This document shows positions 45,634 through 57,600 of a stretch of DNA of 64,000 nt, piece after piece; position 1 is the first letter of the stretch; each line of letters begins with the position of its first letter. The position numbers and the translations under genes were made by a program. Origin of the DNA: Nectonema munidae (lineage: Eukaryota > Nematomorpha > Nectonematoida > Nectonematidae); the NCBI GenBank assembly GCA_030549495.1, contig JAUIRK010000446.1, positions 1-64,000 on the forward strand, written 5' to 3'. The notes beneath the pieces were generated by a model. It worked only from the letters and a program-made list of their open reading frames with translations, was not told the DNA's origin and ran no database searches.

Positions 45634-48600
45634 ATGACTTCCCGCAAAAAAAGCAAACAACATCTTGTGCAGAATAAAAAGATCCACACTCACGTTGTTG
45701 TATGCCACGATGCAAAAGACAAAGTTCCATGGTGTCTACACGGGCCAACATTGCTATACTCAAAAAGCGAAGTTTATCCTTCTACACTGAAAAGTGACAA
45801 ATTGTTTTATGCTTGTTCTACCTTCAGAAATCGTAAAGAATGTCCTGCTTACCATCTCAAAAGTAAACGAGTAAAGACAGCTTACTTTTTTTCTTATTAC
45901 ACAAAGGAAGATGGTTCTTCTCTTAATTTTCATTATTTGTTATTTCTTTATACCTTTTTCATACGATATAAAATATAAGCCCTAAACCCCGTAACCCCTT
46001 CCTCTCCTCCAAAAACCTCAATCACTTCCCTCAATTTTTTTAAACTAAATCCATCGTTACTCATGTATGAAATTTTAACTTTTGATGAACATAATTACGA
46101 TCTTACGGAATATTCGAATAATTTCAGTTAAAAGAACAACGTGAATAACTTCTTTACGAAATACTTCAACTGTTCATTTTATATTTTGAATGATAATCTA
46201 ATACTCAATGAAGAAGGAAGAAGAATTTATTTGCATATCACAAAAACAGAAAGAATTTGTAAAATCAAAATACAAGCATAAGGTTTTAATTATTTGTATG
46301 CAAGGATTCACACAAAAGCTACTGAAAGCCACTTGACGTGTGTAACCTGAAAAAAGAAAAGATAATTTCATTGAAACGAGTTAAAAATAATACAAGCTTA
46401 GAGGGTTAAAAACAGAAAATCAAATACAGTAAATATAACTATGTAGTATATACATGTGTGTGTGTGTGTAAGAGTGAGTGTATATATAAACGAATACATG
46501 TATATATATATTCATGTGTGTGTGATGTTTAATGTATATTTATATATACTATATTACAATGATCAAGAATGACAAGAGCAAATGTAGCAATGACGTGAAT
46601 TACAAGATAAGTATTGACTAGATAAATAATTTTTCATTTCTTTTTTAAAACTAGCAAAACTGTTTAGCCAACAATAATATGAAGGATTTTCATAAAAAAA
46701 CCATGATATTTTTTGACCCAACGTTTGCTTATTTATAGAACCTAACTGCTCTAAATGTAAATGGCAAGCACTACGTGTTTGGTATTGATGTATCTGGGTA
46801 TTAAAAGTCAACGTATTAGCTAACTTAGGACAGCATATACCCTTTACGTTTAAATAGAAACAAGCACATTCTATAACTATAAAGATCCCTAACTTTCAAA
46901 GTATTAGAGTCCTTAAACAAATTACTAGTATGGCTAATGTATTTTACGTTATACACTGTTCCTAATATATTTTTTTTGAGTTATTAGTAAAATCTCTGTA
47001 TTTACATGTCCCCAGTTTAAAATTGAGTAATATAATACAGGTTATACAAAAGCTTTGTACATTTTTATCTTAATATTTATTGGTAAGAAAGTATACGTTA
47101 GGAATCGAGAGAGAAGCATATTTAACCTAGAGTTAAGTTTTTTTTATATGATGAGACCATTTCAATTTATAGTCAATTGTAATTCCAAGAAAAGTGAAAG
47201 CATCCACATTCTCTAGAACACAATTATTTAACAAAATATCAAAGTGATCCTTATTAGCTTCACTGTTTTGGAATGTCATGCACTTACACTTGTGCTCACT
47301 CACTTTAAGTGCATTTGAACGAAAAAATTGCATTACGGTGCTAAGTTTGCCGTTGATTTTAAAGATAGAATCAGAATAATAATCTTTGTAAGGAAACAAA
47401 ATAGATATGTGGTCAGCATACATAAAATACTAAATTTGATTTGTGTTCAAAACATCCTTCATATCATTCATATTGATGGTGAAAAATAGTGGCCCTAGGA
47501 CAGAGCCCTGTGGCACACCAATTCTATTAAAGCATTTCAAGTTAGACTTCATATTGTTAACTTCGACATACTGCTTTCTATTATGAAGGAATGAAGCAAC
47601 TAGATTTATGGAAGAATATTGCACAGCATACATCCTAAGTTTAGAAAGAAGGCGAGAATGATTAACGAGTTCAAATGCACTCTTTAAGTCCAAAAAGATA
47701 GCTTTACATTTGTAACCATTGTTCAAAGCATTTGATAATCCAGAAAGAAAAAGAGAATATAAGTCTTCGACAGAATGGTTAATACGATAGCCAAAATGAT
47801 TACTTCCAAAAAGGTGATTCCTTTCGAAAAAATTATACATCTGAAGACTTATTAATTTTTCATATTAGATATAACAGGCACAATAGCAACTGGTCTATAG
47901 TTAGATATCAAATGAGTATCTCCTTTCTTATGGACGGGAACTAGTTTGGAGATTTTAAGACAAGTGGGATAATAAGAACTGTATATCATTTCATTGAACA
48001 AGTATACCAGTGGTTTGACAAGAAAAGATTCAATATGCTCTATCATTTTAGTACTGAGTCCATAAGCATCCTTCGAGACAGAGGGCTTTAATGAAATAAT
48101 GCTTCCAAGAATAACATTATTAGTGACAAACCTAAAGCTAAATTTAGGAATAGAGAGTAGTTCTATATTAGGTTCATCAAAGCTCGAAATATCAGATTTC
48201 TTATAGAACGAATTGAGAAACAAATTAGGTATGGAAATATCAGTAACAAATTCTTCATCATTTTTTATCTTAATAGATTGCTGTTGTTTTATATTGAGTA
48301 TAGAATTCATTTTTTTCCACAAGTGTCTAGAGCCATTGCCAACATTATTAAAAACATCACTGTAGTATTTTTGCTTTGCTTTCCAGATCATTTTTTTCAA
48401 TTTGTTCACACTTTGAAGAGCTGATTTATACTCATAATACTTATTACTAAAATTTTTATACTTTAACATCTTAGAATAAAGTCGATCTCTTACAACAATT
48501 TTCTTCTGAATAAGATTATTCATCCATACCTTATCAATTCGACCCTTCCTAATGGACTTTTTATATACCTTTGTGGAGGCACTAAAACTCCCACTAATAT

Positions 48601-51600
48601 CATGTAAAAAGAGCTCAGCTTTTTCCTCAAGAGAAACACTAGAAGAAAATAAATGATCCCAGCTTTTATTTCTAAAACTGTCATACAATAAATTATAATC
48701 GAGTTTCTCATAAAATTTAGAGAAAACAAAAGACAAATGAGCAATATTAAGACTAATAAATAAAGGAAAATCATCCGATATGGAACCATGAAGAGGTGCA
48801 ACAAAAATCTCAAACCTCTATGACTAGAAACACTAGAAGGAAAAGAAAGTAAACAAAAATCATTCTTATTACAAACACTAATATCCTCGTACTTATGTAA
48901 CCATGTCTCTTGAAGACAAACTACATCAAAAACTTTACCTGAAACTTGAAAGATTTTGTCTAATGTATGATTAGACTTGTTTTTGTTCCTAGAGCAATTA
49001 ATACACTTAAAAGAACTATTATTCGTCATTATGGGACAATTCTCAGATAAATGATATGAACAAAATTGACAGCATAAGCTATCACTCTTACACTTAGAAG
49101 CAGTGTGGCCAACTAGATAACATTTAGTGCATTGCTTAATATACACTAAAGGAAAAACATAATTACACTCAAAATCTATAAAAATATGTCTATCAGTTTG
49201 TGAAAAAATATGATTATAAACTTTAGGAGAAACCCGACATACCACCAACTTTCTGCCATCTTTACAATTCTTTGAAAACGCAAACTCAAAGCACTCCCCA
49301 TTATCCACCATTGTCTTGAGACAGGCCCGGATTAACCTAGTGGCTGAAGTGGCTTATGCCACGGGCCCCGCATTTTGAGGGGCCCCGCAAACAGCTTTGA
49401 TTTTTAATAAAGCATATAGCAATTATATTGAATATATAATACATAATATTGATTTAAATATAACATAAAGATAATAAAGAAGAGAAGTTTGATTGATTGT
49501 TCAAAAATTGTCAAAGAGCTTCAAAATAGAATGACGTAATTTTTGTCTTTTCATTTTCTTCTCTCTTCAAGTTTATTCCTCCCTGACATTATCTTTTTAA
49601 CATTATCTTTATCTGTGATTTGCAACGTTTGAATTTTGTAAGTGTTTCTTTGTTTGTTTATACAAGGCGCATGGACGTCCGCAAAAAAATGTAGGGAGGG
49701 GCAAACTTTTTTTTTCAAATATAAAAATAATGTAATAATTTGTGAAACAAATAATGTGATTTTTATTCAAAAACATGCATTTTTCATACTATGATAATAA
49801 TACATGCTTCCAGGCAAGGGTGTGTCCAGAAAATTTATTTGAAGAGGGGGGCAAAGATTAAATTTAAAAATTTTTAATATTTTCCGATATCTTTATATTT
49901 AGTTTACCCTGAAAAGTAAGTAATTTTTTACTTTTTTTTAACTTGTTTAGTTTTTTGAAAATCTAAATTTTTTGAATATTGTTTCACTATCAAAATAAAT
50001 TTGTTTATAATTTTTTTTTAAAGATTAATGATTAAGGATAGTATTGTAAGTTAATTAAATACCAACGCAATCATATTGCAATATGAGGTTTTGACCGAAG
50101 CCGGATAGAAATTGGGTATAAACCGTTATGATAGGTTTGAAAAGAGTACATGTGTGTATCGTCAACGATATATAGAAATAGAATTATATATTTTTGTTTA
50201 CATTATTGATCGTGTGTTAGCATATCATTATCAAAAAAAAAATAAAACAGAATGTATGATGTGCTTATAGAAAATAAACAAGTTGAAAAAAAGAAAATAA
50301 GACAGAAATAAATAAAAGTGAAAATGTAGATAAATGATTAATTTCTTTCTATAATCTATATTGACATGCAATTTTGAAAAGGTTATGCTAAAATAGGTCT
50401 TACAAGCATGAAGAAAAAAAGTATTTTTGGACGAATGAGGGGCAAACTTTTTTAGGGGGCTTTGCCCTTCTCGTCCTTCTGGGTTTACGGCCCTGCTCCC
50501 AGATATCTATATAAAATGTATTAATTAGATCATATTTTTTTTGTTTATTTTCTTGATACTAATGCATCTTATGCATTTAGATATTTGATTATATTTGATA
50601 CATTTTATACATTCGAAAATTTTTTACATTTTTCCATAGGAAGGCAAATGCCTATTTTGCCACCCTCTTTGCGGACGCCTGTGACTAAGCTACTAATTTT
50701 TTTATTGCAAAAAAATAAAAATGATGCTATTTTTTGTAAACGTTTTAGATAAATAAAAAGATGAGTTTTACAAGTGGTGTATTTCGTGAAAGGGGCAAAA
50801 ATCGTAATTATCTCTCTGGAGCTGCAAAAAGAAAAATGAAACAAAGACGCGAAGCACGAGAAAATGAAGTTTTGAGCAAAGTTCCAAAAATATCAAATAT
50901 CTTTTTGCCAAAGTCTGAAAATGTCGATGTAGTTGAGCTCAGCCTTAAGTCCACTATTACAGATTCACAATTACCAGCACAACATGACAAAGATGCCACA
51001 TGCCACTCCAATGATAATAATAATGCCACAACTACAAATGAGAATCCGACAATAGTGATGGAAGAACCCATGATAACTAATGAATTTTTAGAATCAAATA
51101 GTACGTTCAATTCTACCGATCCATATTCATGTGACTTAGGGTTGTGGCCAGATTCTATTTCAGAAAGTATAAGAGAATTTTGGGCGGCAAAAGGAAGTAG
51201 TGAGTGTAGAAATATAGAAGCGGATTTCAGGGAATCATCTATTAAATATCAAGGAGAAAATTATAAAAGACAATGCAACAAAAGTTTGTTCACATACACG
51301 CATGATCTCACAAAACAGAAACATTCTCGAACTTGGCTCTGCTACTCCCCATTAAAGCGTGCATTGTTCTGTTTTGCGTGTAAATTGATGACCGACAGCA
51401 CAAATTTTGGCACCACATCCTACACCGCTTCCAAGCAAGCAACCAAGTTTTGGAATCAGCTGATCAAGACATTAATTCAGCTGTTCATATTTATGAATCG
51501 CTTATTGAGTATATTAACAAGCTTCGAGAAAAATTTGAAGAATTTGAAAAAAAAGGAAAAGTTATTAGTAAATGTGAACACTATCTGAGCGAAGTAAGAA

Positions 51601-54600
51601 GGGTGCGTACAAGAAATCGCCGTTATGATCAACCTCGATCAGAGCCGGAAATGAAACAGACTCCAAGCAGTGCGTTTCGTACAGGCACGTTTCTTGTGAT
51701 AATCGACAATTTACATGCTGAATTACAAAAACGTCTACGTGCATATACTACCGTAGCTTTAAAGTTTGGATTTCTTCGAAAGCTTAAAGAACTCTCGACT
51801 GAAGAAATTATTGAAAAAGCCAAAGATGTTCAAAAAGCATATCCTAAAGATATTGATGCTAGTCTGTCTGATGAATTACTACAGTTTTCAGCTTTCCTCA
51901 ATACAGGCTTTGCAAAAGAAACTCTAGAAGCTCCAAAAGTTTCAAATGCTTTCAATATTAGATCTTCAGATTCTAATAGTGTAAATGACAAAGAAGATTA
52001 TCATGATAGAGAAGTCAACGTGAATTCATTGGAATTACTCATGTACCAGCTTCTTGTCAGAAAGAATCTTGAAACAGTATTTCCAAATACAATTATTTTG
52101 CTTCGTATATATCTAACCTTGATGATTTCTTACTGTTCAGGAGAACGGTCGTTCTCAAAACTTAAGTTAATCAAAAATCATTTGCGATAATGCATTAAAC
52201 AAAAAAGACTAAATAACCTTGTTTTGCTTGGCGCCGAGAGTGATCTGTTGCGACAAATTGATATGTCATGTGTAATCAACGAGTTTGCTTTGAAAAAATC
52301 GCGCAAGCATGTTTTTTCTAAGATTTGATGGCATCAAAAACAAAAATTCATTTTAATGAAACATAACTTATGATCGATTTATAGAAATAAAATTTTTGTT
52401 GTTTTTTTGACTTTTTTTACTGTACCCTACTCAATATTTGAGTCAACGAATTGTATGCTCCATTATATATAAATATTACTGTCTGTTGTCTGTAAATAAA
52501 AGGGAAAATTGTAAACTAATTGAGTGAAAACCTGAATTTAAATTATAAATGCTGGAATTTTTGGAGGGCTAAAGTTCATGGGGTCCCGCGCTGAAAAAAG
52601 CCACAGGCCCTATTTATCTTTAATCCGGCCCTGTCTTGAGAGCTTTGTTTTTAAGAATATTGGATTCTATATATTCATCATTGAGATTGGAAGAGACCTT
52701 GAAACTGATCTTCCTTTGAACTTTTCCCGGTTTAGTAACAGTAATTTCGTTGGAGGAAAAAAGTCTTTCAGCTTCTGAATAACTTTTTTTGTCAGGAAAA
52801 CGAGCTTTGTCATTTTCTCCTTTTCCTGAAGTTGTGTCACTTTAACATCGTTAAGAATCTTGCCAATACTAGATATGGGCACAGATTTATCAATGAACCA
52901 GGGGCGCACATCCTCAAAATTATTGGGGGGGGGGCGAATTTTTTTTCTTGCAATTTTCAAAATTAGTGGTCTGGAAATACCACGGGAGACCAAATATCCT
53001 TTAAAATAGAGTGTATTCAGCGCATACCCTAAAGTCCTAAATTTATAAGACTACATTATATTTTTTTTACAAAATTAGTGAATTTAAATACTATATTTCC
53101 AGCGAAAATACTTTAATTAAATTTGCATATCGAATATAGTGCGCAGAAAAAATGCCCCCAATTAAAAAGTAGGAAAAAATGCCCCCAATTAAAAAGTAGG
53201 AAAAAATGCCCCCAATTAAAAAGTAAGAAAAAATGCCCCAATTAAAAAGTAGGAAAAAATGCCCCCAGTAAAAATGCCCCAATTTAAATTAGGAAAAAAT
53301 GCCCCAACACAAAAAATTTCAAAAAATTATTAATTAAAATTTTTAAAAAAGATATGTCAAATAAAGATTTTTTGTAAAAAAAAAAGTTAACTTTTCATTT
53401 AAAACATTTAAAATTTAATTAAAGTAAACTAAAAAACTCAGCATACGACAATTTTTTAAATACAAAAATTTTTTTATAAAACAGCAAATATTTTTGGACC
53501 TTGTGTGTATCAGAACACTTTCTAAATATAATTTGTATTTTAACTGATTTTAAGAACACATTCCCACAAATATGCACCTTTGCTATTGTTTTCAAGAACT
53601 TTATAAAGAAAAAACCCTATAGATTAAGAAATTTTAGAAATTTAGCCTTTCAAAACGGTACCAAATAAAAATATTTATATAATTTAAAAAAATCCTGAAA
53701 ATCAAAAATTAGTGGTGATTTTTTTCTACTTTTTAATTGGGGCATTTTTACCTACAACCATCGAATATACACTAGTTTAAAAAAATCCAAAAATGTTAGG
53801 GGGTGGAATAGGGTTTTTCATTTGAAAAATGAAGTAGTCTACCAGGCACATTACAGGAATTGATGAAAGGATATTTGATTCATAGAGAAAACAAATAACT
53901 GAAGGTTGGATAGTTTTATATCAGTGAATGTAAAAAATTTCCTACATAATTAACATAAGAGAGAAAGGAAACAAAATAAACTAATAAAGCAATTTTCACT
54001 ATTTTAAAATGGAACCGTCTGTTCTCAGAATAATTTCAAAATAATAGGAGGCATAAAGAATGAGAGTTTATTTGATATTTTCAAGTTTTTATAAGCAGCA
54101 AAAGCCAACGTTAAAGTAGCTAGCCCTTATAATTAAAAAATTATTTAAATAACGGTCGACAGACATTTCGCCCCCTGACAAATTGTCTCATACGCTATTA
54201 GTATCATCCATCTTTGCTTATTATATGTGTAAAATTATTAAAAAAATTTATATTCTTGTTTATTTTATCTCTATTAAATTATTTCAAATCAATCAATTTA
54301 TCTCTTAATTTTGTAGAATTGTCCATGAGACAAAATGTCTTATGAAAATAACGGGGAGAATTGTCCATGAAACAAAATGTCTTATGAAAATAATGAGGCG
54401 AACTGTCTTATGAAAATAATGGGGCGAAATGTCCGAGGACCAAACTAACATAAATCAAAGTATACGAGAAAAGAAAATCATTGCGTTTTTTGAATATTTC
54501 TGTCTACAAATAAAATTCTGACAGCTGTCATAAATAGATCAAGTACATTTTTAACAACTGAAACATTTTGTTTCGATATTATATTTTTATTATAATAATC

Positions 54601-57600
54601 AACAAATTTTCTTAAAAAAAGTGATTTGATTATGTACAGTGTTACTTCGAATCGTGAATATCGAATCGAACATTATAAAAATATCTCTGCTCAAATATTA
54701 AGGAAATAGGGTATTCTTGCTTTTAAACTGAATAGATAGTCAAAATATTCATTCCAAAATAAGTATTGAAAAAAATTTCTTGACTTGAAAAAATTAAAGT
54801 TTTCAAATGTTTCAAAATGTAGCAAACGTAGTGATAAAGATTAAGTGACTTTTGTTGAAAAAGTTCTTAGCGCGAGTCTAACAATATTCATTGATATAAA
54901 ATTGTAACGATTGAAAACTATTTTAATTAAACTCTAAATGCAAATTAGACAGAAGCAGTGGTGTAGTCAAAAAAAAGTTGATAGGGCACAATTTTAAAAC
55001 AAAAAACTTGCGCAACATTATTTATACATTCTTGACCCTTTCATTGGAGAAATTTTCAAAAACTGATATCGCATAAGATGCATGGGGCACCATGCTTACC
55101 ATGCGGTACATAGGAGTGTGGGCACGGCCCCTCATGCCCCAGCCTAGCTACGTCACTGGAGAGAAGAAAGCTGAATGAGATAGGAGAGCTTAACAAGAGA
55201 AGAGGGCTTGAATGAAATAAGAGAGCTTGAGTGAATGATTGAGTTTTAGCAGAGAAAGCGGAAGAGAAAAACAGAGGAGAGAGAAAGAGAAATAGAATCA
55301 CTGTGACAGAAGATGAAAAAATCTAGTGGATCATCAACATGTGTTTGCAAATACTACAGAGGAGACACTGTGATAAATATTGCTTACTTATTGTGTGCAT
55401 ATTGAAACAATGGATTATTATTATATAGCTCTCACGCATCGTCTGTAAAATATGTTCGATAGGAAAAATGCGATAGGAATTTCAGAGCAGCTTGGCATGA
55501 TGTTTGATTGATTCGAAAGTCTGCATTCCTTCTATGCGATCATCATACGTTTTATAAACAAGCAGCAACTCTTACTTATATAAAATTATTGGGGGGAGGG
55601 GGGGGGGGGCGAAGGTCAATTTCGCCCCCCCCCCCCCCTGAAAACACATTGGGGGGAGGGGGGCGGTCGCCCTCCGGATGTGCGCCCCTGCAATGAACAA
55701 ACTATTAGTTTTGTTTTTTACATCTGAGTAGGACTTAGGCTTATCTTCCAGTCTATCAATTCTCTTATTCAATAAATCAAAACTTTCAGGTAAAGATAGC
55801 GGATAAAAATTTTGTTGACTTTTATTCAAAGAGTTCAAAACCTTCACTTCATTAATCAAAAAATTTAAGCATTCAGACAAATCTTTTTTTGAGACTTCTC
55901 TAGAATTTAAGGAATTAATTCCACCATCTAGTGCGATATTCAAAGTATTCAGTACATTTTCTTTACAATTCGGATATATGTTATTCAAAGCCTCCATAGA
56001 GAGAAAAAGAAAAAAAAATTCAAATGTCAACCGTCATTAATTTTTTGAATAAAAAAAGGTTTTAATTTATAAGGCAAGATTTTCTTTGATTTCAAAAAGT
56101 TAAGAACCAACCAAAAAATAATATATTTTGGCATATTTGAATAATTTTGTTAACAGCAGTATTTGATATCTAGTTTTGATTTACCACTTATTTAAAAAGA
56201 CTGGATTCTCTCATTCATTTTGAGCAAAACCCATAATTATTAACGAGGACGAATATAGATGAGGAGACGGTACCTTACTGTGGGCATAATACCTCCAAAC
56301 TTTTTATGCGAGGAAAGCCGAATCGTTTCGTGTAAAAGATTTGGATGATGTATAATCCTGATGGGTATCCTTTTTCAATTGAGATTTATACAGGTGCCAA
56401 AGGTGATAATAAAAATAAAACAAATCTTCCATTTGGAACAAAAGTTGTTGAAAGTAAGTTTATAAATGAACTAGAAAATCACAGTCCTTATTTTGACAAC
56501 TTTTTTCATCATATGATCTTGTTTTATATTTGTCAAGCATCGGATTTAAATCGATCAGAACAATAAGAGATAATAGGACAAAGAAATGTTCTTTTTTACC
56601 TGTAAAAAGTTTTTAAAATTAAAAAGAGGAGAATTTGATTATTGTGGAGATGGAAAAGTAGCGTTAGTACGATGAAACGATAATAATGTAGTTACTGCGA
56701 TTTCGAACTGGATTGCAGCTTATCCTTTACAAACGACTATGCGTTATTGTTCAAAGCAAACAAAAGAGGATTTTTAGAAAATGTACGGTGGACCTCTGTT
56801 TCTAATTATGTATTTTATATGGACGAAACCATTTTCTTACGTCTACTACTCAAGAAAGATGTTACATGTGTAAGAAAAATAACGCAGGCATGAAAAGTGT
56901 TTTCCTTTTTTCATCACAAATGCTAATCTTTTTTTAAACCAATTTTTATCTTGAATATTATTACCCTAGACGCCAACGTTCCATTTTGGTTAATTTTTTT
57001 AAAGTGAATACTTTCTAAATTTTGAAAAAGAAATGTCAAGCAAAGTTATAGTCGTGTTTAAAAGGTTATACACGTGTACAAAGTTTTAGGCAGAGTTGCA
57101 GAAAAATTGATTTCTACGTCTAATGACCTTTTTTGCATCTTCAAATGGTCAATTTAAAGGTCATTTTTTATTGATCTTTTCAAAAAATTTTGAAAGGCTG
57201 ACGTTGTAGAGCTATTAGCGTACCAAATTAATATCTATGACTACAACGGTTGCAACTGCTTTACAAAAATGATCCCTTTGAACCCACATTTCAGACTTTA
57301 TATCTCGAGAACCATGTGGGTTATGAAGTTTAAGGAGTTCTATACCATTTTTTTTTAAATTCATAAATGTCGCAAAAAAATTGTCAAAAACATGGAATGC
57401 CTCTTTAGCCGTTTGGCTAACTATACTGTTTTTTTAGTCAAATCGTTTTTCTTTTAGCCATTTCTCAGAAAAACGAATATTTCAATAAATTTATATTAAC
57501 CAGCTATCAACAACATTCGACATATGTCGACTTTACAAAAATAAAATCGCCTGCGTTTATTAGTGCTTTTTAATACAAATCTTCTGCTTTACATTAGATA

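Larger units (their letters stand above)
52899..55690. mobile_element. hAT element hAT-2, 2.8 kb, non-coding
   Basis: 15-bp perfect terminal inverted repeats CAGGGGCGCACATCC; perfect target duplication CAATGAAC at 52,891-52,898 and 55,691-55,698. G-runs of 10 or more lie just inside both ends. No transposase remnant was seen. The interior holds a 27-bp tandem array, a foldback element and a smaller MITE. Family M2, shared with 25,799-26,091. Removing it and one repeat makes the LINE ORF1 run in frame (Asn-Ser-Leu-Phe-Ile-Asp-Lys-Ser). Confidence 0.95.
46560..56000 (-). mobile_element. LINE (non-LTR retrotransposon) split by two hAT insertions
   Basis: ORF1 starts at 55,997, runs to 55,699, resumes 52,898-52,642, then 49,321 to about 49,000. 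It has a coiled segment and two zinc knuckles (Cys-Thr-Lys-Cys-Tyr-Leu-Val-Gly-His and Cys-Gln-Phe-Cys). ORF1 carries one frameshift near 52,665. ORF2 begins with an endonuclease trace (Val-Cys-Leu-Gln-Glu-Thr-Trp-Leu, 48,925) that jumps near 48,790 to its C-terminal Ser-Asp-Asp-Phe-Pro-Leu-Phe, so most of the endonuclease is deleted. RT follows: Asn-Tyr-Arg-Pro-Val-Ala (47,900), Phe-Leu-Asp-Leu-Lys-Ser-Ala-Phe, Gly-Val-Pro-Gln-Gly-Ser (47,510) and Tyr-Ala-Asp-His (47,420), where the second Asp of the active site is His. A C-terminal piece is at 46,563-46,811. About 3.4 kb without its guests; Jockey/CR1-like, clade not fixed. Dead copy. Confidence 0.9.

Noticed and set aside
45569-45763. Antisense ORF over ZCCHC4 exon 1
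   Set aside because: Shadow of the GRF-finger coding frame.
46445-46556. TG/TA runs as a regulatory or origin element
   Set aside because: Position at the LINE terminus and simple composition fit a microsatellite tail.
49673-50680. Outer element with GGACGTCCGC / GCGGACGCC ends
   Set aside because: Ends are only partly complementary and the 8-bp flanks do not match.
53091-53282. Open frame with a repeating Gly-Gly-Ile-Phe-Ser-Tyr-Phe-Leu-Ile peptide
   Set aside because: Produced by a 27-bp tandem array whose period is a multiple of three; no start context or flanking gene.
53144-53307. CRISPR-like array
   Set aside because: Head-to-tail 27-bp units without spacers, inside a eukaryotic hAT element.
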